Shown: one piece after another, positions 24,801-35,286 of the stretch
Layout of the letters: every line of letters starts with the position of its first letter
Position numbering within the stretch: position 1 is the stretch's first letter
Source of the DNA: Hepsetus odoe
Lineage: Eukaryota > Chordata > Actinopteri > Characiformes > Hepsetidae
Assembly (NCBI GenBank): GCA_017165825.1
Contig: CM029386.1
Coordinates: forward strand, 11,182,780-11,246,779
Direction of reading: 5' to 3'
Length of the DNA: 64,000 nt
Program-made: the position numbers and the translations under genes
Notes under the pieces: generated by a model
What the model saw: only the letters and a program-made list of their open reading frames with translations
Databases searched by the model: none
What the model was told of the DNA's origin: nothing

Positions 24801-27800
24801 CACATGATATGACAAAGAACATCGCATTTGCAATTTATAAAAATGTGGCAACTTGATAACATGGAGAGAAAGAGCTAAACTGCCTTGTGCTGCTGACCTT
24901 CAGGACTGCATGTGTATGGAGTCTTTTTCTGAAATTTTAAATAGACACCGCATCTTCATCCACTGGGTGGCACTGTTTCTATTCCGTGCTTGTACGAATG
25001 GTAATGGCTCTGTCCAGTGAAGGAAATGCTGGTATTTCTTGCCTCAAAGGGGTTTACTGTTTTAATGTGTTTATTTGTTTTTTTTTATGCAAGGAACTCC
25101 TGTCCACAGTGGCTCCTCATCTCCGCTGCCCCTCACGCCGAGCAAGGACGGCAGTGGAATCTTTTCAGGCTTGGAGAGCCGGCGTAACAACGAATTGAAC
25201 GAAGTGAGTTTTCAGCCTAATTTTTAGCTGCTGAACCTCTCAGGAAGTGTCATATTAAGCATCATTGAGGTCAAAGTTTCTAAACTTTCAGTATGAAACA
25301 CATTTGTTTCTCTGTGCATGAGAAACATGCTGAGTCAGAATTGTTCCTAGTGGTGATGTTCAGAAGCAGAGATTTGTCTGAAGTGAGCCGATGACTCTAA
25401 AGGCATCCTCATAGAAAGCTGCTACATTGAATGGTTCCCGAATTCCACATTTTCAGATGCCTGAGACACATGGTAATTCATAAAAACTTTGACTTAGTTT
25501 TTTTTTTTTTAAATCCAAACATGACAAGGGTACATGCCAGATGATGAAACAAAAACTTCCCAAAAATGTCTTTTAGATTTACCAATGTTTTGCCATCATC
25601 CCCATTAAATCGTATTAAATGGGCAGCAGCAGTCTAGTGTCTAGGGACTTGGCCCGAGGATCAGAAAGTCATGGGTTCAAATCCAAGATGGGTAGTTTGC
25701 CCTGAGGTACCCATTAGCAAGGTACCATCCCCATCACTGCTCCCCAGGTGCTTGTGTATGTGTATGTATGGGTTAAATGCAGAGTCTTTGTGATTCACCG
25801 TGCTGTGTTTCACAATAACAAGTTGTCACTTTCACTTTAAATGTAAAACATCACAATAGGTCTGTAGGTTCTTTAGTTGTTTTGATATTATAAATGGCTG
25901 AATTTGCACTGTAGGCTTTAACTCTTGGTTCCTATCACCACTGTTTTTCTGTCTTATTTCAGTGATTGCTTTTCAAGCACTGAAGTATGAAGAAAATCGA
26001 AAAAAATCTGAAATTTGTCTTTTTCATGAACTTTTGTTGTTGTATTGCTTTTGTATTTCGTTTCACTTGGTTTTGGCACTGATGTCTGTTACAGACGTTG
26101 TGGCACGTTGATTGTCTAGCTTTATTGACTATCTACACAGCTGCAGCAAACACCTGCTCTCCTTTCTGCTCTGTTTAATATAAAACTTCTGCAGCACCCT
26201 TCTTCCGATGCTGCAGCTGCTTACATCAGAGCCGAGAAATACTGTGCACGCTCTCTATTTATAACCGATTCATCTGAGCCTCTGCATGAGTAGACCTGTT
26301 AATCTGATCATGCTCAGTGACATTGAATCTCATCACGTGCTCTAGGTCCTGAGTTGGAGACTTACGCCTGACAACTACCCTCTGAGTGATCAGCCTCCCC
26401 CACCATCATACCTGTACGGGTCTCAACACCTCCTTCGACTTTTTGGTGAGTGACTGGAGGTCGTCATTCTTTTAGCAGTACGGCTTGTCACAAACTAACT
26501 TTAAAAAATATTCTTTTATATATTATACACACACACTGCCCGTCTCAAAAAAAGTCACACACACTAATATTTCATTGGACAGCCTTATGCTTGGACTATG
26601 ACACGCATTCGTTGTGGCATCATTTCGATAAACAGCTGCAAATTCGCAACCTTTATTTTCATCCAGATTTGCATTAATATTTCATCAAGATCTTGTAGAG
26701 ATGATGGGAGAGTCAGACCGCTGCGCAACATCCCAGAGATTCTCAATGGGGTTACCGTCTGGACTCTGTGGTGGCCAATCCATGTGTGGAAATGATGTCT
26801 CATGCTCCCTGAACCACTCTTTCTCAATCTGAGCCAATGAATCCTGCCATTCTGGCATCTTGGAATATGCCCATACCATCAGGGAAGAAGAAATCCACTG
26901 ATGGAATAACCTGCTCATTCAGTATATTCAGGTCAGCTGATCTCATTCTTTGGGCACATGATGTTGCTGAACCTGGACCTGACCAACTGCAGCAACCCCA
27001 GATCATTGCTCTGCCCCCACAGGCTTGTACGGTAGGCAAAAGGCATGATGGGTGCATCCCTTCATGCGCCTCTCTTCTTACCCTGATGCTCCCATCACTC
27101 TGGAACAGGGTAAATCTGCACTCATCTGACCACATGACCTTCTTTCATCGCTCCAGAGTCCAATCTTTATGCTCCCTAGAAAACTGAAGCTTTTTTTGCG
27201 ATTAGCCTCACTGATCAGTGGTTTTCTAAAGGCTAAACAGCTGTTTAGTCCCAACCCCTTGAGTTCCTTCGCATTGTGCTTGTGGACATGCTTTTACTTT
27301 CACTATTGAACACAGCCGTGAGTTCTGCTGTTATTTTTTAACAAGTTGTTTTCACCAAACGTTAAAGTAATCACCGATCACGGTCATTCAACATTTCTTT
27401 AGTGATGGTTCCCCACTATCCTGCCAGTTTTTAATAATGCATTGGACAGTTCTTAACGCAATTTTAGTAGTTTCAGCTTCTCCTTAGATGTTTTCTTTGC
27501 CTGATGCATGCCAATAATTTGACCCTTTTGAAACAGATTAACATCTTTTCCACAACAACAGGATGTGTCTTCCGACATTGGTTGTTGAAGTAATGAGAAG
27601 CTACTCATTGCACCAGTTAGGGTTAAATAACCTGTTGCAGCTGAAACATAATCATCCATGTAGGAATTATCCAATGGGAAGCTCTTACCTATTTGCTTTG
27701 TTAAATCCAGGTGGTGACGTTTAGGACAGGCAGTGTGTGTATGTATGTGATTATATATAAAATGATTTTTAATATGCTTTTTTTTGTTTTGGTTTGTTTT

Positions 27801-30800
27801 TTTTGTTACACTTTACTTGGGCATAAACCTGCTACTTGTATTCTTTTGATGAATATAAAGTTGAGTGCTGTCAAAAATATTAGATAAAAAATTGTTGCAT
27901 TAAACTTTTTGAGAATTTCGTATGCATCTGCATAAGTAATAGCCTAAAATATCACAAATTTCACTCTCATAAAACATCAAAATTTAATAACACAAAACCA
28001 CTTAAACAAGAGGAGAAAAATCTTTTGCTTTATTTTTGTTTTTTTGATTTTTTTGTGGAAAAGGATCCAATATTACTAAAAATTAACTGTCCCTAAACAT
28101 TTAATGGGCAGCTGATCTCTAGAGAACTTCTTTGGTGGCAGCAGTGTCAGTTAAGAGTCCAAGCGTTAATCAGTGGACAATAAGGAGAGATATGTATTCT
28201 CACCTTGTGCAAGATGGCATTATGTTTGCAGATAGCATAATTGTAATTTTTACATTTAGCCATTTTGCATAGTGTTGCAGAAGGTTCCATTTGAATTTGG
28301 TACAATGTATTCATATCTTTTCATCTTTCTGCAGTGAAGCTTCCAGAGATCCTTGGGAAAATGCACATGCCTGAGAAGAATCTGAGGGCCTTGGTAAAGC
28401 ACTTGGAGCTTTTTCTCAGGTATTTCCTACCCACACGTTTATTTGATGTTAAATGAGGTTAAAACCTTCTTGATCCTGATATTCCAGTCACATATGATAT
28501 AATAAGAATTATTGCCCACAAGACATTTCCAGCTTCTTTCAAGACCAAAGAAACACATTTTCATTGTTCTTAAAAAAGGTTTAATGCATCACTCTGTAAA
28601 GATAAACAGAAACTGTATAAGGAGGGTAATGGATATTCAAACTAGCCTGTTGTGATATTACATGCAGATTTGCATTCCAGGTGTTATATACATTAAAGCA
28701 TTTAGTATTTTTTTTTAATATTCAAATGGTTCATGTTATGAGTGAAAAGGCTTCATTTTAGTTTCAGAATGTTTTTCAGCTGAGTTTAAGTATAAAAAAA
28801 GAGCGGGAGAGAGGGAGATTTTTAATTCTGCAAGAATTGATAACATTTTCAGCGGCACATGATCACGTGGATAATCATCAACAATATTGACTAACATAAA
28901 TATATGTATATGTAAATAAGCTCACTGAAACTAACGTCCTTTGACGTTATTTTTACTTGATGATCTATTGGGTGGAAAAAAAAAAATCCAGAAAGAAATC
29001 GGATCCGGAAAGAAATCCAGACCAGATTTCTTTCAGATAATTGCTGCCTGTAGTGATTTGCCTAAACTACAAAAATAAACAGTTTTAACTCCTCACAAAC
29101 AACAGTTGTGCATTCACAGGGCAGTGGGTATATTTTAGATATATGGATAATATATACACACACACCTATATGTGTATTTTTGCCTGTGCAAAAATATCTT
29201 GATTGGATTCTTTTTTGGTTTTGTCATAAAATGGAACACCTTTGGCCTGTATTATCCTCCTAGCTAGTTAGAGTTACACCCTCCCGCCCTACATTGACTA
29301 ATATTACCACCTTGACCTTGTTCTGATTGTAGCAGCCTGTCAGTGTTAGTCAGTGGTCCATGAGACGATTAGATTAACTGTTTGCTCAAATCAATAACTC
29401 TATATTTGAGAGTTCTTGGTCTGATTTGTAGTGCAAGCCAGCACATTTGCGTCATCAAAAATTGTTATAACTAGGTTACGGTGTTCATCTCATCATATCC
29501 ATAAAACATGACCTCTTGCTGTTTGTGCAGAGCTGAGTTCATTATTTACTGTTTGATTCTGTGGTGCATGTTTGATTTTTATCTCACATTATTTAATGCT
29601 ATCTCTGAAGTATTAATAGTATCTGAATTTCCTTTACTTGGTCAGAATTGAGGTAATACTTTCATGGGAAACTCTTCTGTAAATTTATCAAGCAATCATA
29701 GTTACCATATTCTTTTTTTCTTCATATACCATGTCTTTTATGTATATACCAGCTTTTTATGGATATTTAATATTCAGAGCAATATGCAGTAAATTCTTTG
29801 ACAATTTCAAGAGGCTGGCACCAATACTTCTATTGTTAGTCCAAGAGAATAAACACTTTTATTGCATTGTTTTAATTTTCTGTGTTTCAGCTTGATGCAT
29901 GCTTTATTTATGAAATCATTGCCGATTCCATGATTCACTGAATCATTTCCTAAAGAATCTTAATGGCATGAGAGCTCTGAGGTTTACCACACCCATCGTT
30001 AGTCTTTGTTTCTTCCAACCTTGTGTGCTAGAAGTTATAAAATCACAGTTCTGATTTAGAAGAGGCTGTGAGGAAACCTTGGGCCAGAATAGATTTGTTG
30101 ATGTGACAGTTCAGGATTCCCCAGAGTGCTGTCCATTCAGACTGACTCTATCGATCAGCTGAGCTGTTTCCTTGCTCTGACAAACACCCTGTTTCTCAGT
30201 GGGAAAACTGAAAGGGCCAAAGAGGTATCTGTACGTTCCAAAGTGTGTTTTTTGGTTTGTTTGTCAAAGCCAGTGATATTGCAATTGAAGAATCCTGAGT
30301 TCTTCTCATGTGTAGACCGAGCTGTTTGATCACTTTCTGTTCCGCTGTGCAGGTTGGGAAGTAGCAAAGGACAGTAAGTACAATAGCTGTTTTGTATTGT
30401 TAGGATGAAAAGATCAGATGGTGGATTGAGGTGTTATTTGTTGCCAGCACCGATTTCCTGTCTAGAGAATGGTGTGTGTGTGTGTGTCTGTCTGTCTGTG
30501 TGTGTGTTTACTTTTAAAGTGAGCGAGATCAGTGGGCGTTACAAAAGCCTCCAAACTAATCTTTAAATCCTCCCCAGCGATCTTCAGCTGGCCCCAAATC
30601 CCAGGGATTTATTATTCTCCTCTCTAATCAAACTGCTGCAGTACCACCTCCCACCAGCTGTGAGCAGTGTGATAATACAGTTTGGATTCTCAGAGTAAAT
30701 GAGAGATTTTTAAATTTTTATCTAATTTCTATATCTAATTTCACAGTATGACTATGACCTATAAATGTGAACTGTTTGACACATGATGACTGTAAACTGT

Positions 30801-33800
30801 AAATGTCTGTTTTCATGCCAAAGAATCCTATAAATTATATACATATATATTCCTATACGTTCCTATATAATCCTATCCTATTGTTCGTACCTTTTTCGTA
30901 GAAGAAAAAGAAAGCAAACAAAGGCATATTTTATTTGAAGTGGGCTGTAACTTTCTGAAGCAGTGGAAATGACAACCCTTGTCATTGTGAAATGCAGCAC
31001 AACACAATGGAATTCAACCTCTGTGTTTCACCCATACACACACGTGCAGCAGAGGGCAGCTATTGAAAGCGCCCGGGGCGCAGTGACAGGGACGGTACCT
31101 CAGGGTAACCTTCTGGTGAGGGAATCGAACCCACAATCTTCCAATCTGGGGCAACTCTCTAACCACTTGGCCACCACTGCCCTAGTGCATGTTGGGATAG
31201 AAGCAGATAGATCTCAGCAAGAATGATTGAGGTTAATCCCATCTGGTGTGTGTGTGTGTGTGTGTGTGTGCGTGCGTGTGTGCGTGCATCTCTGGCCGTG
31301 TGGCCAGCGGTGTTTTGTGTCCGAGGAAAGGAAACCGAGACTATGAAAGTTTTCCTGCATAAATTGTGAAATTTTATGCCCTAGTTTGTGCACAGGCACA
31401 AACCAGCTTCGTCCGCTTTTGAATGCCAGCTCAAATAATTAAGACCAACGGTTAATCTCATTTATGTGTTGGAACATAAAAGGTGGTTTGCACTAAATTA
31501 CAGACTGTAGCTGTTTTTTTTAAACCATGATACTAATGTTGTGGGTTTAAGAGTTATTCATTTTTCCCCCCCACTGATGAGGACGATTTGTCTGCAGCGA
31601 GATTAGGAGCCCGTGCAGTGGGGGAGGCTAAGATGAGATGGCAAGATTTAGCGGATTTGGTCGAATAGAAGATACTAAGGACATTACGGATTAATTTCCT
31701 GATTAGATGGGGAACTTTTCGCCCACAAACTTTGGCGAATTGGGTTATTTAAGGCAAGTTCCATCCCACCTTGGGGGGCCGTGTCAGCAGCTTTTCTCGT
31801 TACGATGGGCACCAGGATCTGTAACAGCTTTTGATTTTTGTGTTCAATCTGGTTAAGCTTTGACAGATATGTAGTTTTTTTTTTTTTGAAGGGAAGGACA
31901 CTTTAAGGCATGACTGAACAAGCTTCAGGGTTTGTTGTCATCAGGTTGTGTAATAATGCAAAAGGGAGTTTTTTTTTTTTTTTAAATATAAAATAACAAA
32001 ATGCATTGGAAGTCATTTCTGACATGCATGCACATTTGTTGGTCTACTTTTGGAATGTTTCTTTGTAGGTCTTTGAGGTCGGTAGTGACAGTGCCACTCA
32101 TGTCTGGTTGCACTTTGCCTTGCTTTCACTGTTCCTTTGTAAATAATGAAGAAAAATCTTGAAAAATAGTTTTATATATTGATGGTCTTTTATTGTAGTG
32201 TTGCAACAATACACACACATTTCATATGCCCCTTCATTTATTGTTCTAAATGACTTCTAAAAGGCTTTTTTAAAGTATTAATAAAATCTGATTTCAAATT
32301 GAGTCCATTTCCATGTTGCACTTTTTTGTTTTCAGTTTTTGTCCCTTTTAAATCTAGCAGAAGCAGTTGGTCATTCAAGGCAATTAAGTCTATGGACTTT
32401 TTCCACTTTTTCTATGAAGAACATTACACACATGATGGACTACCACCAGTTAAAAAAATCTAAACTCTTAATCTTTTTTGAAATCTTATCTTTTATGACA
32501 CTGGAGCTTTTTCCACCATAACATTTACCTTTTCCCTCTCTTTAGGCCAGAAGCTGAAAGTGCTTTTTAAATCTTTCTGCGAATCTATTTCAGTGCATTT
32601 CTACTTTTCCCCCCAAAAAATACGGTTTAAGCACCTGAAAGATTTGAGAGTTGTGTAACATTTGGAAGGTTTTTCTTAAGATGCCCAGTTTTTGAAGTCT
32701 TACCATTTTTTTAAATGATGTTCTGTTTTAATGTTACAACAAAAAATGTTTATTGACTAAACACAGAAGTTAAGTGTCCTCAACCCTTTGACAGGCAGTG
32801 TATCCCAGATGAAGGGGACCCTTCTTATCCTCTCTACTCGTCGTCTGTCTCACTGCGATATGGCTCTGTGTCAAAACAGAGGCTTCTCTTCCCTAAAGCT
32901 CCTCTGCCCTCACATTACTAAGCAACACGGAAGCAAAACTCTGTGACAGCATTTTAGAAGAACGTCTTAAGAGGGAAAAGAAAAAGTGGCACGCAACATG
33001 CCTCCAAAATCCCAAAGGCTGGCTTGCGACTCAGACTGTACCCATGTTACAGAATTTTTTCAGAGATTTAGGCAGACCGCACTCTTACTCTGCATTTCTG
33101 AAGTGTTTGTTTTCGGTTTATTTTTTTTTATCTTGGCTGATGATCAATACTATGAGTGAGCACCACGAAGATGACACGCTCATGTAGACATGAAACTCGG
33201 AAATCTTATTGGTGAAGCCCTGTTTCTGTTATTTCTATTTCTGTCTCATCTTCTAAACAGTTGATTTCTGATCTTGAGGACAAAAAAGGTTGTATAGTGC
33301 TTTTGTAAGTTTGAACATTTATTGGAATATAAACTCGAGTAGATATTTTAGACAGTTACACTGTACAGCCATCTGTTATTACCTAAATATTCATCTATTC
33401 TTGAACACTTCTTTTAATTCCTGTTCATTTTTGTTTATTAATATTTTATGAATTTGGGATTCTCTGAAGTTTTCAGTTCTCTCAAAAGCCTGCTGTTGTG
33501 GGAAATTTGCTAAAAGCGCTTTGTTCACTTCCTGAAACATTACAGCAAGATGAGCTGGCACTTCTTTGCTCTATTTAGCGCTGATAAAGTGATTAATGAG
33601 CCTGTGTTCCGGATGAACTGACATGCCTGTGACTGCGGAAACAATTATTTATTTAATTGAATTTATTTAGTCATTCTGTCATTGAATTATTGCTTCACCC
33701 ATAGTAATGTTTCAGGACAGACGTTATTGTAGCAAAGCAGAACACCTACTTTCACTAAACATTATTCTTGCTAAATGCATCATTTTGAGATGATGTAATC

Positions 33801-34157
33801 TTTATTCTCACTTTAAATCTTAATGCAATAGTGACCAAAGCACACTTTTTCTGTACCAAAAGTAGCTGATCATCTGATTATTTTGTTTGAAGTAAAACAC
33901 GTCTAAATCCCAGCACTAAGCATTGTACAAATCGAATGTTTACGAATGTCAAATTATGAAAAGTTAAGCATGTCTTGGCTATATTTGTGGTAAATTCGAG
34001 TTTTTTAAATTGAACTGTCCCTAAACATTGTTTGCTGATTTTCTTTCCTCTGGGCAGGTTTTTGGCCGAGTTTCACGAAGACTTCTTTCCTGAATCAGCA
34101 TACGTGTCGGCCACCGAAGCCCATTACTCTATGAAGCAGCCGCGGCCAGTTTGCTAA
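18758..34157 (+). CDS. msl3: MSL3, male-specific lethal 3 homologue (MSL complex subunit), 13 coding exons
   Basis: Joined exons: 18758-18856, 19931-20013, 20259-20354, 21186-21286, 21439-21533, 21811-21939, 22562-22722, 22849-23007, 23262-23590, 25094-25203, 26346-26445, 28335-28419, 34058-34157. They total 1647 nt, 548 residues plus TAA, with every junction in phase and GT-AG. Human MSL3 is 521 residues. The chromo barrel is at about residues 8-80; Y30, F55, W58 and W62 fall where the methyl-lysine cage of human MSL3 lies (Y31, F56, W59, W63). A basic patch is at 94-104, an acidic/serine segment at 119-157, and the MRG fold at about 170-540, interrupted by a Ser/Pro/Gly linker (309-417). 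Known family role: nuclear chromatin reader that binds MSL1 and MOF and directs H4K16 acetylation. The gene is recognised by end-to-end similarity to vertebrate MSL3. The start is the first ATG that gives the family N-terminus; M6 is an alternative. Confidence 0.97.
19931..20013 (+). CDS. msl3: MSL3 coding exon 2 (residues 34-61)
   Basis: Acceptor TTTTCCAG, donor GTAAGT. Encodes VVDIVVGKDEKG through HFNGWNR, with chromo-barrel cage residues F55 and W58. Ends with two bases of Ser61. Confidence 0.96.
20259..20354 (+). CDS. msl3: MSL3 coding exon 3 (residues 61-93)
   Basis: Acceptor CTTTTCCAG, donor GTAAGT. Encodes WDRWAAEDHVL, which includes cage residue W62, and the basic helix RKLQRKLARKALAR that closes the chromodomain. 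Confidence 0.96.
20630..20885 (+). mobile_element. RTE-type LINE 3' fragment in MSL3 intron 3
   Basis: Encodes EARLRWFGHVQRRDEDCVGR (with breaks) and ELPRKRRRGRPKWRFMD, the C-terminal end of a common fish RTE-like reverse transcriptase, then the CATCCGCTGTGGC and GCCGAAAGAAGA tail. Confidence 0.8.
21186..21286 (+). CDS. msl3: MSL3 coding exon 4 (residues 93-127)
   Basis: Acceptor TTTCTGACAG, donor GTAAGC. Encodes the very basic RRKGWRKRRCR stretch followed by LPGVNSVLKGLPEEE, a conserved MSL3 motif, and then an acidic tail. Confidence 0.95.
21439..21533 (+). CDS. msl3: MSL3 coding exon 5 (residues 127-158), acidic/serine linker
   Basis: Acceptor TCTTTCAG, donor GTAAAT. Encodes SSSEDSDEDDSDPES and SESESSEDLDEM, an acidic serine-rich linker with many potential CK2-type sites (an inference from composition). 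Confidence 0.93.
21811..21939 (+). CDS. msl3: MSL3 coding exon 6 (residues 159-201), start of MRG domain
   Basis: Phase 0 on both sides. The acceptor CTCATTAAAG is purine-ended and weaker than its neighbours, so the exact start is slightly less certain. The donor is GTAATT. Contains IDIPEVLKKKLEEDCYYVNK, the conserved entry into the MRG fold. Confidence 0.92.
22562..22722 (+). CDS. msl3: MSL3 coding exon 7 (residues 202-255)
   Basis: Acceptor TTATCTCTAG, donor GTAAGT. Encodes LVKLPCQMNIVNILESYVKH and AFSANERYRH, core MRG helices. Confidence 0.96.
22849..23007 (+). CDS. msl3: MSL3 coding exon 8 (residues 255-308)
   Basis: Acceptor TTTTTGCAG, donor GTGAGG. Encodes ELCKEMVDGLRITFDFTLP and LLYPNEQAQFKKV, the most conserved MRG segment. 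Confidence 0.96.
23262..23590 (+). CDS. msl3: MSL3 coding exon 9 (residues 308-418), low-complexity linker
   Basis: The longest coding exon. Acceptor TCTTTTATAG, donor GTAAGC. It carries ERSPSPSLNPSTPQST, a basic KRRR at 348-351, QSLRRSTR, a run of nine Gly (380-388) followed by four Ser, then ASPQPKRR and the return into the MRG fold at PKFFLNLEK. Confidence 0.95.
24055..24700 (+). mobile_element. RTE-type LINE fragment, internally deleted, in MSL3 intron 9
   Basis: Same family as 20630-20885. It begins with a reverse-transcriptase piece (GFRPRKSTTDAMFALRVLME with a stop soon after), skips to KGKFYTTVVRPSMLYRLET, then LRWFGHVQRSDEDYIG, and ends GATGTGGCGACCACTAATGG then AGCAGCCAAAAGAAGAA. 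Multiple stops. Confidence 0.85.
25094..25203 (+). CDS. msl3: MSL3 coding exon 10 (residues 418-454)
   Basis: Acceptor TTTATGCAAG, donor GTGAGT. Encodes TPVHSGSSSPLPLTPSKDG and a conserved RRNNELNE. Confidence 0.94.
25617..25845 (+). mobile_element. SINE A in MSL3 intron 10
   Basis: GGGCAGCAGCAGTCTAGTG head, CATGGGTTCAAATCC B box, CATCACTGCTCCCCAGGTGC body, GTTGTCACTTTCACTTT tail. Confidence 0.8.
26346..26445 (+). CDS. msl3: MSL3 coding exon 11 (residues 455-488)
   Basis: Acceptor GTGCTCTAG, donor GTGAGT. Encodes VLSWRLTPDNYPLSD and SYLYGSQHLLRLF, the second half of the MRG domain. Confidence 0.96.
26528..27739 (-). mobile_element. Decayed Tc1/mariner transposon in MSL3 intron 11
   Basis: Inverted ends (CACACACTGCCCGTC at left; its near-complement GGACAGGCAGTGTGTG at right) abut TA on both sides, the Tc1/mariner target. 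On the minus strand, frames at 26824-27135 and 26685-26918 carry WSDECRFTLFQSDGS, GMGIFQDARM and DWPPQSPDGNPIENLWDV, the DDE transposase signatures. The two parts are in different frames with stops elsewhere, so it is inactive. Confidence 0.88.
28335..28419 (+). CDS. msl3: MSL3 coding exon 12 (residues 488-516)
   Basis: Acceptor TTTCTGCAG. The donor GTATTT is off consensus (GTRAGT), although the preceding CAG is consensus. Encodes KLPEILGKMHMPEKNLRALV and HLELFLR. Confidence 0.95.
30972..31183 (-). mobile_element. SINE A in MSL3 intron 12
   Basis: Minus-strand copy: tail complement at left, CACGTGCAGCAGAGGGCAGC body, and CTCTAACCACTTGGCCACCA head complement at right. Confidence 0.8.
31240..31290. 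repeat. (TG)n microsatellite in MSL3 intron 12
   Basis: TG run with CGTGCGTG interruptions. Confidence 0.93.
32330..32785. mobile_element. Possible decayed Tc1-type element in MSL3 intron 12
   Basis: The right edge CCTCAACCCTTTGACAGGCA then GTGTA resembles Tc1-type ends. The interior is AT-rich with no transposase motifs left. Confidence 0.25.
34058..34157 (+). CDS. msl3: MSL3 last coding exon 13 (residues 516-548 and TAA)
   Basis: Acceptor CTCTGGGCAG after a 5.6-kb intron. Encodes FLAEFHEDFFPESAYVSATE and AHYSMKQPRPVC, then TAA at 34155-34157. This is the conserved MRG C-terminus; the last residues differ from mammals. Confidence 0.96.
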
Positions 34158-35084
34158 GAACACGACTGTGGAGGACCATCACTCTGTCTCTCACTTTCAG
34201 TGTGTCGTCTGCTCTGCTATTGACTTCGAATGCACTGCCATTCAGTTTTTTTTTTTGTTTTTTGTTTTTTTGACTTTTCAAAGTTTCTCAAGCCGCCTGG
34301 AGTCTGGCCAGCTTGCATTGTCCACTCAATCTCATGTCGGCAGGACGACGAAATCTTTTTCTTTTTTGCTTGAAGCTCTTTGGACATTGTGGCTTAAGAA
34401 TGGACGTCCCCTGTTAATTGTTTGGCTTCTTTTTTGGGCCAGAGGGAGGGCACAGTTTTTCTGTTCAGTTTTTCTGGCAATTTCTTCTTTCGCTCTGCCT
34501 CGCAATGCTCAGCAACTGTACTTTTCCCAGCACCGTAGCAGTTGTGCTTTTGGCTCCTCCTTTTTCTTTTCGCTTAGGCAAGCGACAAAAGCAGCTATAA
34601 AGACTTTGTTCGGCAGTCCTGATGTGTGATCTAAGGCTGTGTGTATCAGTTGTACTTTAACAATATAGGGAAATTTCAATCTAAATATAATCATTTTGTT
34701 TGGCATTTTAAAAGGAACTTTTTTGATGCCTTCAGTGCCATAGCAGTTACATTCTGAAGGAGTTAAATTTGTTTCTGTTGGTCATAATACACCATTTTAA
34801 AAGGACTGGTGTGTGGTCAAGTTCTCAGAAGTTTTTTTTTTTTTTGTTTGGTTTTTTTTTTTTTTTTTTTTTTTGTGAATTCAGTATGCCTTATAATATA
34901 TTCATGTTATTGGTGAGCCATTAATGTGACACTGTTAAAAATATGGCACATATGGAACTTGGTCTATAAGCTCCCAGAAAAAAATGTTGTGAATGTCTTA
35001 TTTGCAATATTAACATTGCAAAGGCCAATATCAAAATTATTAACAAACCACATAACTCTCTGGTCTTTGATTATGTTCATATCG

Positions 35085-35090
35085 AATAAA
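35085..35090 (+). promoter_or_regulatory. AATAAA, possible proximal poly(A) signal of MSL3
   Basis: Canonical hexamer about 930 nt after the stop, directly followed by an A run, which weakens it as the main site. Confidence 0.35.
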
Positions 35091-35280
35091 AAAAAAAGAC
35101 TAGATAAAATATTCCTATCCTTTTTTGAGAGAACCTTAAATTATAATGTTAGACTCTTTCAGGTGAGTATTTTTTAGGAACAAAAGCCTGAATGTTCTAT
35201 ATTTCACCTTTCTGTGTTCAAATATGTGGGTAATTGGTTTCTCCTACTCACACTTTTCCTGCCTGTGTAAAGCAGACTTG

Positions 35281-35286
35281 AATAAA
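35281..35286 (+). promoter_or_regulatory. AATAAA, probable main poly(A) signal of MSL3
   Basis: Canonical hexamer about 1.12 kb after the stop, with T/GT-rich sequence 15-60 nt downstream (TTGTATGCGTTTTC, then ATGTATTTTTCTTG). Confidence 0.5.

Larger units (their letters stand above)
28420..34057 (+). other. MSL3 intron 12 (5.6 kb, largest intron)
   Basis: Separates the last two coding exons. It holds a minus-strand SINE (30972-31183), TG repeats (30470-30510, 31240-31290), a probable decayed DNA element near 32330-32785, and one block near 31560-31760 that looks compositionally unlike its surroundings. No coding sequence is seen. Confidence 0.8.

Noticed and set aside
34168..34629. 153-residue open frame just after MSL3
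   Set aside because: Falls in the 3' UTR after the conserved C-terminus and TAA; hydrophobic Phe/Ser-rich composition comes from T-rich sequence.
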